Of a DNA stretch of 64,000 nucleotides, positions 23,406 to 35,218 are shown one piece after another (position 1 is the stretch's first letter; each line of letters begins with the position of its first letter). Under the pieces are notes generated by a model. It saw only the letters and a program-made list of their open reading frames with translations, made no database searches and was not told the DNA's origin. This stretch comes from Owenia fusiformis (Eukaryota; Annelida; Polychaeta; Sabellida; Oweniidae). The DNA lies in the NCBI GenBank assembly GCA_903813345.2, contig CAIIXF020000010.1, positions 34,525,425 to 34,589,424 of the forward strand. The letters are read 5' to 3'. The translations under genes and the position numbers were made by a program.

Positions 23406-24081
23406 CTAAGTTTCTCATCAATTCCCAAATGAAACACTGGCACGGGAGATGTGTTCCAATCAAAAGTTGCCTACGTGTCTGGCTTGTTGTATGTTCACTC
23501 TGTATTTATACCCCTGTCATGTATGGAACATGTAGTATGATCACGTGAATGGCTGATGCAATACCTCGTCACCGGATGTAATCACTGAATCAGGATATTA
23601 GTTTCGTAAAAATAACTGGCTTCACTTACAAATCACGATCTCGGCTTTTACACCCAATATCAATACATGTTTGGTACATAATCAACAAGATTATAGTATA
23701 AACTCAATAAATATAACCATAAATGATCGCTATCTAGTCTAATTACGCTTCGATTTGATCGAATTGAAAGCAGGAAGTGATAATTTCTGTAAAATGATAG
23801 TCAAGAGTTCTCGATCAACCGTAACCATAGTCACTGGTAAAACTACCCGATCAACATTAACTAAATCTGAACTCGATGAAATAAAAAGTTGCTAACACCT
23901 CTGTAAGTACAAATAAAGTGCTTTAATCGATACTACAATTAAAGATCTTAATAATCTCAACTGTGAAGCACTTAAATCAAAAAATATTTAAAATAAAAAT
24001 TTTGTTACACTATTTATAATCCGGATTTTCCAAATAGCTTCAATTCTCGCACATGTTTCAATATACTGTTTTACATTACAG

Positions 24082-24227
24082 GTGCAGAAGGATGACAAAG
24101 AATTTTACAAATGGATGAAAAACCTTGAAGAATATGGTTTTGTCTTGCTAAGGAATGCTGCAAGAGAAACTGGACAAGTCAAAAAGATGGGTGAACGAGT
24201 GGCATATCTAAAGAATACTCATTATGG
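24082..24227 (+). CDS. BBOX1: gamma-butyrobetaine dioxygenase, coding exon 3 (residues 130-178)
   Basis: The exon lies 72 bp after the LTR element, following a TTTTACATTACAG acceptor, and ends in phase 2 before GTAAGC. It encodes the first part of the double-stranded beta-helix oxygenase domain: FYKWMKNLEEYGFVLLRNA, then GQVKKMGERVAYLKNTHYG, which align with the family's conserved G-I/F-V-x-L and GxxxKLGxR-x-G-x-L segments. The frame joins exon 2 (phase 0) and exon 4 (phase 2) cleanly. Proximity of the 15.6-kb insertion to this acceptor could affect splicing; that is inference. Confidence 0.9.
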
Positions 24228-24638
24228 GTAAGCAGACCTAATGGTGTGTGGTATGGTATATTTGTTTATGTTCATCTCAACAAAGCGTATTGCCGCTGTA
24301 TATCTCTATCAAAGAGAAAATGTCAGAAATATAAATATTTGATAAAAGTTATGGACATTTTTGACAAAATAAAAATCAACGTTTTTTCCGAACCCAGGGG
24401 TCGAGTAAAAATATTACACAATATTGATTTTGTGACCTGATTTTGCCCATCGACTACGAGTAAAGAAAAAGAAACTGTTAGCCTCGATTTCACACTTTAC
24501 AAAAACGTCCATCTGACCTATACCCTTTGCATTCGTTCGACTGCGCGCAGGGTATCTGCCCTACGCATTCTCACCTGTTTCCAAAATCACAGAGTTTATT
24601 GGAAGTAGTTGCTTGGAGTTAAATGCATTTGTTTTCAG

Positions 24639-24744
24639 GGAGACATTCACTGTTCAGTGTAAACAAGATGCAAACAATTTAGCCTTTACCGGGCTAAAAC
24701 TGGGCTTACACACAGATTTGGCGTATTACCACTACGGCCCAGGG
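24639..24744 (+). CDS. BBOX1: gamma-butyrobetaine dioxygenase, coding exon 4 (residues 178-213; Fe-binding HxD)
   Basis: A TTTGTTTTCAG acceptor precedes GG-AGA, and the exon ends at CCAGGG before GTAATG in phase 0. It carries DANNLAFT, LGLHTDLAYYHYGPG: His202 and Asp204 by my count are the first two iron ligands and match the human numbering. The DANN segment and the aromatic run after HTD are BBOX family signatures of the substrate/2-oxoglutarate pocket. The exon is 106 nt. Confidence 0.92.
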
Positions 24745-25112
24745 GTAATGCCATTTTCCTAATGAATTATAAGTGAAGTGTACCTACATACCGAATTGTA
24801 AACAGCAGGGAAAAACATAACGTCGTGACCAGATAAGATTACATATTCTAAACGGTGCAACCTGGGTAAACGTGTACAACTTGTCAAAGAAAGTTTAGAT
24901 AACGGAGTATGAAAATGTTATGCATACACATGGGTTCCTTAACAATAGAATGTGATCCGTCCTCAACTCTCTAAATCCGCTCATCAGATCTAAATGGATC
25001 AATTTCCCTTGCATTATGTGAAGCACACATAATAATATCCCAGTCAATTCTTGAAACTCAGAAATGACCAAACTGACCGGGTATGAACTTTTGCATACAA
25101 ATATATTACAGC

Positions 25113-26288
25113 TGTAGCGACCCTGGGTTGGCTACCCTTGCAAATGCCAACCTTATTCCCAGTCTCGCTACTTCCCTTCCGCTCCAGAGCGCGAATACTT
25201 CCGCTGCAGGGTCAGGGTAATAGTTGTTTGAGCTATATAGTTTTTGTATCGGGACAACTATTTTGCAAGGGTTTTTTAATGTAAAGCATTTTGTGAGGTA
25301 ACTACTTTTTGTAAGGGTTTATCTCGCGAGAAGTTTCGCGAGAAGAGAGTTGGCGCCATATTTTTCCCCACGAGGAAGTTTTGATTTAAATTGCGATGTT
25401 TTAGATTCGTTTTTCGACACTTGATCGGGCCTGATCAATCGTCATGGCAGCCAGGGAGATGGAGAGAGTGGCCGCAAGATTGAGGTTGTATTTTTATATT
25501 TGAACTCCACTGCAGTGCTGAGCATACTTGTAGAAATATTGTGAATCATTTTCAGTTTATTTTGTCTTTGACTTTTGAGAGTCATCTGAGTTTGACATTG
25601 GATTTGATTGGGTTATTTGTAACAGTTGATCTACTGTGATTGATTTTCTTTGAGAGAATTATGTAATTTTTGGCTGGAAGATCTGGCCTAGTTTTGATAT
25701 GCTCAGCGCGCAGGTGAGATTTTTCACAGCGCCACCTTTTGACTATCGCTTTACTTAAAGCTCGATGTTGTTTTAATTGTAAGCGCTCATATAGCCGCCA
25801 TCTTACTTAAGTCATTTGTAATCTTTCTGCCATGTAATTTCCTATGATTTCATTTGATAGATAAAACTGATGTAAAACCAAATCTCATTATTTATTTACA
25901 ATTAAACTTTAAAACTTTACTTGATTTGTTGTGTTGATTGTTTGTAGTCATTGATTGATGGTTTAGATGGAATAACAGTAAAATGGCCCTATAATTAACT
26001 TCTGATATCTTCCTAACTTCATTCATATTTGTTCAATTAGTGTTTCCAACTTTTGTGTCTATTCATAGATGGCAGCACTTTACAGATAGTCAAGCAATCA
26101 ATCTCTTTCAGCTCAAATCCGATTCACTACGTGCTTTGACCGGTCAGCTTACCACGCTACCATTTGTTTGCTCGTTCGGTCCAGTTTGTTTGTTTGTTTG
26201 TACGGGTTGCTTTGTTGTAGGATTGGTTAATTGATTGATTGGGCAGCCCGTACGTGGCAGTTTCGGGATTAAGACCGGAGCTGTTACA
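25113..26288. mobile_element. candidate solo LTR in BBOX intron 4
   Basis: The segment begins TGTAGCGACC and ends GCTGTTACA. It is flanked by the 4-bp direct repeat CAGC (25109-25112 and 26289-26292). The TGTA...TACA termini and 4-bp duplication fit a Gypsy-type LTR left after LTR-LTR recombination. No internal coding part is present. It differs in sequence from the 5.3-kb LTR. Orientation is uncertain. Confidence 0.55.
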
Positions 26289-26407
26289 CAGCTATTGCTA
26301 ATTTTATATTCTACACGGAAACATCTTTCCAATGATATATCAAGCATAACGAAATCCATACGTTGCATACGAATGCAAGAATTGATTCAAAAGTTCAATG
26401 TTTTCAG

Positions 26408-26607
26408 ATTCAGATGCTCCACTGCATAGAACAATATGAGGGTGAAGGAGGAGAGAACGATTTCAGCGATGGTTTCTACGTCGCCCAGCTTACAAAGGAG
26501 AGGAGCCCGGAGGAATACAAGACTCTTGAAACGACCCCTATAGATTTCTGGGATGTGGGAGAAGATGTGATTAAGTTCCACAAAGTTATCCCAAATTATA
26601 TGTTCGG
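26408..26607 (+). CDS. BBOX1: gamma-butyrobetaine dioxygenase, coding exon 5 (residues 214-280)
   Basis: A TGTTTTCAG acceptor lies at 26399-26407 and the donor is GG before GTTAGT (phase 2). The exon encodes IQMLHCIEQ, ENDFSDGFYVAQ, and FETL-like YKTLETTPIDFWDVG. These are the conserved core strands after the HxD motif (human: VQLLHC..., DGFxV, TTxVDFxDxG). The exon contributes the strand-rich middle of the jelly-roll fold. No frame interruption is present. Confidence 0.92.
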
Positions 26608-28422
26608 GTTAGTATTTGTTAAAATGTGGTTAATTATGAGCCTTCGTGTTTGTGACCGGTGTAAAAGGGTATGAGGTCCTATCAAATTATGGTCCGGCTC
26701 TCGTTGCTCAGCTCCAGGCGTTCGCCGTAACGAGATGTTTGTCTTGCGTAGCCAGTTGCAGGAATTTATTATGAAGTAATATCGAGATCGACTTCAATTT
26801 TTCAATGGTATATATTTGAGCAGAATGTTGGCAATATCTGCTGCCGATGCAAAAGAGGCCCAAGCCAATAACACAAAATAACAAATGGGCAGTTTCATGT
26901 TCGGGGAGAAAATAAAAAATGAAAAATGAGTGCTGATATCATATGAAATTAAGAAAATTTGAGGACCCATTAATAATATTTCATGATGTCTACAGGAAGT
27001 CAGGATTTAAGGTTTTCACTAAAATGTAATACAAAATGATTGAAATATTTTTGTCTTCATAATTATCAATGAATGGGATTGTAATAAAACCCGGATCCTC
27101 TCTCTGAACAAATACGTGGTAGCGTGGCTAGGGCCGGGAATATTATGAAACTAAACTTTAACTTGGTCTTAAATTGAGATCATTAAATTATTCACTTGGT
27201 CATTAAGGGAAATTTGGAATAATATGACACTGGAAGGTATTGCCACCTTTAAATGACAAACTGGATCAAAATAGTGCTTACTGTGGAAGGGGGTGATTGC
27301 AATATAAAATGATTGAAATTGAAACTTAAACACAACTTGCCCCTAAGTATTCTCAACAGATTATATAGATTTATCTTATGATATGGCCCCTTAAATATGA
27401 AGGCTTTAGTAAAGTTGAAACAATCTGCTGAAAATCAACCTTAGATCAAATTGACCACTCTATGCAAAACAACAGACAAAGAAATTAGATTATAAAGTTT
27501 AATGATGATATAAATCTAATATGTAAGATATAATATAAAAGATGATATATATATAAATGAATATTTACATAATCAAAGAGTGTCCCGAAGTTACGAATAA
27601 GAATCTGTTTCTCACAGCAGGACCGATCTTATTCAACTTACTCTTGATTTAAAACAACTCACTTATCCATCCTTCCCTAATCCATCTCTACCTAACATAC
27701 AATGACACAATCTATATCATAACAGCACCATAACGTACCTACAGTGACCGCTGACAACTTAACCCAATGGAACGCTTAGCAATAATAGTCATCTTTGATC
27801 AAACTGAACAAGGTAGAAAAACAAACTAAACCAAAGATCAGATCACCAACAGAACATCACTTAGCTAGAACAATAAGAATACTTAATAGCGAAACCCTGC
27901 TTGAGATGCTGCCATGAGTGGGTGTGGTCTGTGTCCCTGCACGTTCACACGGTCTGGAATACACGAATCTTGCGTCTCCTTAAACAGCTTTACGAATTTG
28001 TTACGAAAGTCTTGTGGTAATTAAAATAGTTCACAGGAATTCAGCAATTGTCCGCTATACGCTGACATATATTCATCCCACACGATAATATGGTAAATCT
28101 GCAACCAAAGTCTTTTTTATATCAGTTCTACATAAGCATATCCAGATCGGTCACCCATCTTAGCGGTCCATTGATGTTTCTCTTTACTAGCAGGCAATTC
28201 CTATCATCTCAAACTTAATCCAAAACTGTATCACAATGCATTATTTCTTGTTTCAAAGATCTTGTTCCCTTGTCAGTTCCAAACTTGAAACTTTCACACT
28301 AACTCAACACCTACTGTTAAACTAGGATGCTATTGGTCAGCTCTCTGACTAGCTAAATAACCTTGAAATTTGATTGGCTAACAATTTAAAAACACATGTA
28401 GACTGATGCTCTATAGGTTAGT
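26608..28422. other. BBOX intron 5, proximal part
   Basis: No gene, RNA or well-bounded repeat can be supported here. The sequence is AT-rich with a short (AT)n-like stretch at about 27535-27560. Confidence 0.4.
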
Positions 28423-29230
28423 CACGGGTAGTATCTAAAGCCCCGCTATGATTTAAAAGTCGCGAGCAAGTTCCCGCTGAAATCGCGAGGAATAAAAATA
28501 AGTCATGGGTTCTTTTTTGTGTTCTTGAATTGTATGATTTACAAAACGTTTTCTTTTAATTTTTCCCAATGATTACATGGTATTGAGACTAAAAAGCATC
28601 TGCTGGAAAAAATGTATCACGAGCGATCGTTCTGTGGTTCGTTATTTGTCAATTGAAGAGAGAAAGTATCATTTTGAATCTTTATCTATATATTTCTATA
28701 CGTTATTGGTGAAGAACGATGTTGTCCTGTGGTTGAAATAACGATAGTGATATGAAATAAAGATGTACCGAGTTTCACTCTCTAAAGCTTTACAGAACAT
28801 TTTATATTTAAATTTTATCATATCCCTCAAGGCCCCGCTTCTAGCAGGAGCAATTAAGCAAAGATCCCGCTGAAATCAGGAGGAGGCCCCGCTGAAAACA
28901 TGAGGAGGTCCTGCTGAAAACAGGAGCAAGTGTCTCTCAAAAATGGAGTGAATCCCGATTATACCCTGAAAATCTCCCACTTTCGTACCCACCTTGATCC
29001 ACTATTGTACCCAGTTTGATGAATACATTATTTGTCAATACAATTCTCAATAACAGCAAACACAACTGTTTAATATAGTTCATATTATGATACGTTGTTA
29101 TGGAAAACTGCAGTATCATATTTCCATGCCATTTACAGAATAAGAAAGATCATCTGAGAAATGTGATGAGTATTAGATCGGACGAAATGTTAAACATTTA
29201 ACCTCATTTTCATAATTTGAAGTAATATAA

Positions 29231-29370
29231 GTTATTGAATGATTTGAAGTGCAATATAGGATATATTGTGCTCAAAAAATTCTGTATTGGCACGAGATGA
29301 AATCAAGTGGAAATACAGCATATCGAGAGCACAATATATCCTATGTTACGCTTCAAATCGTTGTATAACG
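29231..29370. repeat. ~140-bp hairpin
   Basis: The stretch GTTATTGAATGATTTGAAG... followed by GAGCACAATATATCCTAT pairs with its preceding copy (AATATAGGATATATTGTGCTC). The arms are about 50 bp, imperfect, with a ~35-bp loop. Confidence 0.65.
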
Positions 29371-29563
29371 TTTTTTATCGTGTGATCTTACTCCATAGTC
29401 CATAGGAAATATTCTATATTCTCTGTATTGCAACTGTCCCCTCTGTTCCATCTTTGAGTACAAGTCGATATTCAGTAAGATACACGAATAAGCGTGCGTT
29501 TAGGTCAACCTAAAATGATTTAGTCAGAATAATGTTTATGAATATTATTCCTATATCAATCTT

Positions 29564-32115
29564 CTGTTGCTTACTTGCTTGCTCGCTTCCTCCCTTACTT
29601 GCTTCTTCGCTTCCTTCCTTCCTTGCTTCCTGGCTTCTTTCCTCGCTTCCTCACATCCTTCCTTCCTCGCTTCCTTCCATTTGTTTCCTTGCTTCATTCC
29701 TTCCTTGCTTCCTCACTTCATTCCTTCGCTTCCTCCCTTCCTAGCTTCCTTCCTTCCTCACTTCTCTCCTTTCTTACTTGCTTCCTTCCTTGCTTCCCTC
29801 CTCGCTTCCGTCCTCGCTTTCTTCCTTCCTCCCTTCCTTGCTTCCTTGCATTCTTGCATCCTTCCTCGCTTCCTTCCTTCCTTCCATCCTTGCTTCCTTC
29901 CTTCCTTTCTTGCATCCTCCCTTCCTTGCTTCCTCCCTTCCTTGCTTCCTCACTTCCTTTCTTCTTCGCTTCCTTGCATCTTTCCTTCCTCGCTTCGTTC
30001 CTTCCTTGCTTCCTTCCTTCCTTGCTTCCTCGCTTACTTCCTTCCTCGCATCCTTCCTTCCTTGCTTTCTCCTTTCCTTGCTTCCTCCCTTCCTTGCTTC
30101 TTTCCCTCCTTGCTTCCTCGCTTCCTTCCTTCCTGGCTTCCTTCCTCCCTCGCTTCTTTTCTTCCTCGCTTCCTTCCTTCTTTGCTTCTTTCCTTCCTCG
30201 CTTCCTACCTTCCTTTCTTCCTCGCCTCTTCTTTTCTTGCTTCCTTCCTTCTTTCCTTCCTCGCATCTTTCCTTCCTCGCTTGCTTCCCACCTTGCTTCC
30301 TCGCTTCCTTCCTTTCTTGCTCCCTTGCCTCTCTCTTTCATCGCTTCCTTCCTTCCCTCCTTGCTTCCTCGCTTCCTTCCTTCCCTCCTTGCTTCCTCGC
30401 TTCCTTCCTTCCTCGCCTCTTCTTTTCTTGCTTCCTTCCTTCCTTGCTTCCTCGCATCCTTCCGTCCTCACATCTTTCCTTCCTCGCTTCCTTTCTACCT
30501 TGCTTCCTCGCTTCCTTCCTTCCTTGCTTCCTCGCTTCCTTCCTTCCTCGCTTCCCTCTTTCCTTCCATGCTTTTTTCCTTCCTCGCTCCCTTCTTTCCT
30601 CCTTCTTTGTTTCCTCGCTTTCTTCATAAATTTCTTCCTCACTTCCTTTCCTCCTTCCTTCCTTGCTTCTTCCTTCCTTACATGCTTCCTCGCTTGCTTT
30701 CTTCCTCGCTTCCTTCTTTCCTTCCTTCCTCGCTTCCTTCCTTCCTCACTTCCCTCCTTCATTCCTTGCTTCCTTCCTTCCTTCCTTCCTCGCTTCCTTT
30801 TTTCCTCCTTCCTTGCATCCTCGATTCCTTCGTTTTTTCCTCGCGTCCTTCCTTATTTACTTCATTCCTGGCTTCCTTCCTCGCTTTCTCCCTCGCTTCC
30901 TCCTCTCCCCCTTCCTTGCTTCCTCGCTTTCTTCTTTCCTTGCTTCCTCGATTCCTTCCTTCTTCACTTGCATCCTCCCTTCCTTGCTTACTCCCTTCCT
31001 CACTTCCTTCTTTCCTCCTTCCTTGCTTCCTCGTTTCCTTCATTCTTTCCTCGCGTTGTTCTTTTGTCGCTTCATTCCTTCCTTGTTTCCTTCCCTCTTT
31101 GCTTCCTTGCTTTCTCGCCTTCTTCCTTCTTTCCTTACTTCCTTCCTTCCTTGCTTTTTTCCTTCCTTCCTTTCTTGCGTCTTTGCTTGCTTCCTTCCTT
31201 CCTTGATTCATCGTTTCCTTCCTTCTTTGCTTCCTGGCTTCCTTTTTTCCTCGTTCCCTTCCTTGCTTCCTTCCTTGCTTCCTCAGTTGCTTCCTTCCTT
31301 GCTTCCTCGCATCGTTCCTTCCTTGTTTCCTCGCTTCGTTCCTTTCTGTCTTCCTCAGTCCCTTCCTTCCTTGCTTCCTCACTTTCTTCCTTCCTCGCTT
31401 TCCCGTTTCCTTGCTCCCTTTCTTCTTTGCTTCCTCGCGTCCTTCCTTCCTCGCAATCTTTCCTTCCTCACTTCCTACTTTGCTTCCTCGCTTTCTTCTT
31501 TGCTTCCTCGCTTCCTTCTTTCCTTGCTTCCTCGCTTCCTTCCTTCCTCACTTCCCTCCTTCCTTGCTTCCATCCTTCCTCGCTTCCTTCTTTCCTCATT
31601 CCTTGCTTCCTCGCTTCTTTCGTTTTTTTCCTCGCGTCCTTTCTTTCTCGCTCCATTCCTTTCTTGCTTCCTCGCTTCCATCTTTCCTTGCTTCATCGCT
31701 TCCTTCCTTCCTCACTTCCCTCCTTCCTTGCTTCCATCCTTCCTCGCTTCCTTCTTTCCTCATTCCTTGTTTCCTCGCTTCTTTCATTTTTTTCCTCGCG
31801 TCCTTCCTTTCTTGCTCCATTCCTTCCTTACTTCCTCGCTTCCTTCTTTCCTTGCTTCATCGCTTCCTTCCTTCCTCACTTCCCTCCTTCCTTCCTTCCT
31901 TCCTTCCTCACTTCCTCCCTTGTTTCCTCGTTTCCTTCATTCTTTCCTCGTGTCCTTCTTTTCTCGCTTCATTTCTTCCTTGCTTTCTTCCCTCTTGCTT
32001 ACTTATATTACTCCCACCTTCACTTCTTCGATTTACTTCCTCCATTCCTTCTTTACTTGCTTGCTAACTCAATTACTTACTTCGTTGCTTGTTTACTTCC
32101 TCACGTCCTTGCTTG
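29564..32115 (+). repeat. 2.5-kb TTCC/TTGC-type pyrimidine tract
   Basis: The tract is almost pure C/T with periodic G and A, built from CTTCCTTCCTTGCTTCCTCG-like units. The lack of TAA/TAG/TGA produces open frames of up to 863 codons rich in Leu/Ser/Pro/Phe on the + strand and Lys/Arg/Glu/Gly on the - strand. These are low-complexity artefacts. The tract could form triplex DNA. Confidence 0.95.
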
Positions 32116-32159
32116 CTTTCTTGATTATTTACAGAACAGCCGAAAAAACAATGAATGAA

Positions 32160-32685
32160 CAAACGGATGAATAGGCGGCCAAAAGAACGCATGAAGGAAA
32201 GATAGAAGAAAACAATTTACAAAAGATCGAACCCACGCACGCAAGAACGTAGTTACAAACGAACGCACGAATGAACGCAGGCACGAACGAACACACAAAC
32301 GAACGCAAAAAGAACGAACAGACGAACGCACGCATGAATGGACGGTTGAACGAAAGCACGCACGGACGAACGGACGGCTAGACGGACGAACCCACGAACG
32401 AAAGGGCAGTCAGACGAAAGCAAGCACAAACGGACGGTCAGACGAACGCATGCGCACACAAACGATCGGACAATCGCACGAACGGATGCACGCACGAACG
32501 AACGAATGGACGGTCGGACGAACGCTGCCACGAACGCATGATTTGGCGATTCGCACATGAACGATCAATCGGTCGGATGAACGCACGCATGAACGAACGG
32601 ACCGTCGGATGAACGCACGCACGAACGAACGGTCGGTCGAATGCACGCACGAATGAACGATCGGACAAAGAAACCGATGAAATAT
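32160..32685 (+). repeat. ACGA/ACGC-type tetranucleotide tract
   Basis: About 520 bp of diverged ACGAACGAACGCACGC units. It directly follows the pyrimidine tract and directly precedes a mariner-type end at 32687. Val/Arg/Ser-rich ORFs on the - strand are repeat artefacts. Confidence 0.9.
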
Positions 32686-32686
32686 A

Positions 32687-35218
32687 CAGGGTGGGCCAAA
32701 AAAAACCACCCCCCTAGCCATTATTCCTGATAAATATTTATTTTTTAACATATGCACCAACAATGATATATCATTTTAAAGATAATTTAATTTGCAACAA
32801 AATGATATATAATAGCTTTTTTTTCAACAACCCCACATAGAAATATAACCAATTATGTGACATGGGGGTCAAAAAGACCTTTTCAACTTTCATCGATTTT
32901 GCAAACAATAGCCTATTTTTACTAAATTTTACTGTTGAGTTAAAAATTGCAACATGGATATAATACAGGGTGGTCCAAAAAAAAGTGAACCCCTGCAACT
33001 GGCCATATTTCCCTTATTACTTGCAGAAATTCTTTTTTATTTTCACATGTTGTAGAAAAAGGTCTAAAATTTATGTTGGGGCCATACATTTTACTTAGTC
33101 TTGAAATTTGCAGAAATTATAAGCCCTAACCAAACATTACTGAAAATGGACAAATTGTGATTTTCAATATCCGCGATTCTTCAACCCGTTAACACCTTTC
33201 CCCCTGAGAATTTTTTAAGCTGCAGTCTTAAAGAACTAATATTTTCTGACTTTATTCAATTTTAAATTCTGCACATTATGGCTTAAAACTAGCATCCTAC
33301 ATTTGTTAGTTGCAAAGTTATTGTGATCCAAAGAGATGTGCTAAGCTTCCACAGACGAAAACATTTTCCAGTGAAATCATGAACATACCCCTATATGATC
33401 TTGAAATGTCAATATCTTCATAAATCATGGACCAATTCTAATGATTTATGGCTCAAAACATTGGATATTGGATTTTCTTGTGATTTTTATAAGATATTTG
33501 ATAAAAGGGTTATCAGATTCCTGGTCACAGGGGGCAACTCCCTCCCATAAGAGGCCCCCTCTAACTGTTGGTGTAGGTAACATACCCCTGAAACTGTTGA
33601 ACAGTTAAAAATGCTTCAAAATGATCAATGAAAGTGTGAAATGTGTTTTCTGCTAGAACAGTGTCCCTTTTGTCATATGGTAGGATTTTAAATTTGTATC
33701 TCTAACTGAAAGCTGTTTAAGATCATCCAATGTGTTTCAACAATTTCCTTGAATCACATTTGAAAAATTTTGTACAATATCTAATTTCCAGGCATGTTTG
33801 TTAAACGCTTGTAATTTCTTCAAAATTTAAGACTGAGAATAAATTATGGCATCAACCAAAATTTTAGACCTTTCTCTACAACATGTGATAATATGAGCCA
33901 ATTCATGCATGTATTAAGAAAAATATAGCCTGTTGCAGGGGTTCACTTTTTTTTGGACCACCCTGTATATTGTTTTCATTCAGTTTTTGAACCATGCATG
34001 TTTAATAAACATGTGTATGCTTATAAAACAAATTAATTTCCTCTATAGTCTGTCCAAATATGGCTCAATAGGCCCACCCCCCGGACCCATCCTCTGATCG
34101 GATTATTCGCTAAAGACTCAGAAGCCATTGGTTGATGGCATAATTGATGGATGTATGCGGAAGTACCATTCAACTACTATTTATTCTTTCTTTAAGTTCC
34201 TCTTAATCCCTGATAGGCTGGGTATCTTTAAATACCAACTGTTCTAGATGCTCCCAGGTATGGTAATCAACACTATTGGCATCTGGACTGTCAGTAAGCC
34301 ATTTGTCCGGGCTAGAGATCGGATCTCCAAAAACTCCAGGGTAGCATTGGACCTGTGTGATGAAGCGCTTTCCTATCAGAAAATGAAATTTCTTTCGCAT
34401 GCTTTTTATATCCTTGGGGAGTCCTTTTTTAACACCTCATGTCATTAACATTCAGAGTATATTTTTGCTCCTGGTTCAACAAAAACAGGGCTTGTACGGT
34501 CCTTCCTTTTTGGGAAACACGAGTGGACACCACTACCCTTTCAGAAAAATGTCAACTCGATTTGAGTAGCCTTTTATCTTTTTATCTTGCTTTCTGATAT
34601 ATAGTCTATCCTGTTGATTACATGTATAGTACTTGGGGCATTTAGAACAGTTGGTCTGTAAAGATCACTAGGCTATCAGGGATGTAAACAAACTGAAAGA
34701 ATGAATAATTAGGAGTTCGATGGTACTTCCGCAGAGATCCATCAATTATACCAATGGCTTTCGCGTCTTTAGCGAATGATCCGATCAGATGATTGATCCG
34801 GGGTGGGTCTATTGAGCCATATTTGGACAGTCTATAGAAGAAATTAATTTGTTTTATAAGCATACACATGTTTATTGAGCATGCATGGTTCAAAAACAGA
34901 ATGAAAACAATATATAATATCCAATTATGAAAGACTCATGACAATGTTGTAATTTTTAACTGAACAGTAAAATTTGGTAGAAATAGGCTATTGTTCGCAA
35001 AATCGATGAAAATTGAAAAGGTGTTTTTTGGCCCCCATGTCACATAAATGGTTATATCTAGAGCCAGGGTAGTTGAAAATTGTTCTATTATATATCATTT
35101 TGTTGCCAATTAAATTATCTTTAAAATGATATATCATTGAAGGTGTAAATGTTTAAAAGTGAATATTTATCAGGAATATAGGCTAGGGGGGGGGGGGGTG
35201 GTTTTTTGGCCCACCCTG
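32687..35218. mobile_element. palindromic mariner-type element, split by a nested MITE
   Basis: The TIRs begin CAGGGTGGGCCAAAAAA on the left and the complement ends at 35218. Each is bordered by TA (32685-32686, 35219-35220), the target duplication of Tc1/mariner elements. Without the nested copy (32966-33965) the element is about 1.5 kb. It is a large palindrome: about 33966-34220 recurs inverted in about 34655-34920, and 32687-32965 recurs in 34921-35218. No transposase is present. Confidence 0.75.
32966..33965 (+). mobile_element. 1.0-kb mariner-type MITE, copy A (nested)
   Basis: The TIRs CAGGGTGGTCCAAAAAAAAG and GTGAACCCCTGCAAC run inverted at both ends, with TA on each side (32964-32965, 33966-33967). 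The interior is non-coding but closely matches copy B at 36188-37174 in reverse orientation. It is inserted in the left arm of the surrounding palindromic element. Confidence 0.85.

Larger units (their letters stand above)
8430..24009 (-). mobile_element. young gag-only LTR retrotransposon with giant satellite-filled LTRs
   Basis: A complete LTR element of 15,580 bp is inserted antisense in BBOX intron 2. It is flanked by the 4-bp direct repeat CTAT (8426-8429 and 24010-24013). Both LTRs begin TGTAACA and end TGTTACA. On the - strand the order is: 5' LTR (24009-18681), primer-binding site, gag-like ORFs with a zinc knuckle, a polypurine stretch, then 3' LTR (17190-8430). The interior is only 1,490 bp and has no protease, reverse transcriptase or integrase, so it must be mobilised in trans. 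The 4-bp duplication and CCHC gag fit the Gypsy/Metaviridae side; that class is inferred. The outer ~500 bp at one LTR end and ~290 bp at the other look identical by eye between LTRs, indicating recent insertion. The design resembles plant TR-GAG and LARD elements. Confidence 0.9.
18681..24009 (-). repeat. 5' LTR (5,329 bp, unexpanded copy)
   Basis: The LTR runs from TGTAACATTCAGCC at 18681 to TTGTTACA at 24009. It is single-copy for the block that is duplicated in the other LTR, and its outer ends match the other LTR by eye. As the 5' LTR of a - strand element it should contain the promoter; no TATA box or poly(A) site can be assigned with confidence. Confidence 0.9.

Noticed and set aside
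11992-23548. Repeated ORFs starting MSGND / MTRVSRSS
   Set aside because: They follow the ~69-bp tandem units, and the frame is explained by the period.
29567-32174. Open frames of 863, 543 and 503 codons (+) and several Lys/Arg/Glu-rich frames (-)
   Set aside because: They are products of a stop-poor TTCC/TTGC-type tract; all frames are open, composition is extreme and no domain is present.
32125-32763. Val/Arg/Ser-rich ORFs on the - strand
   Set aside because: They are translations of the ACGA/ACGC tetranucleotide tract.
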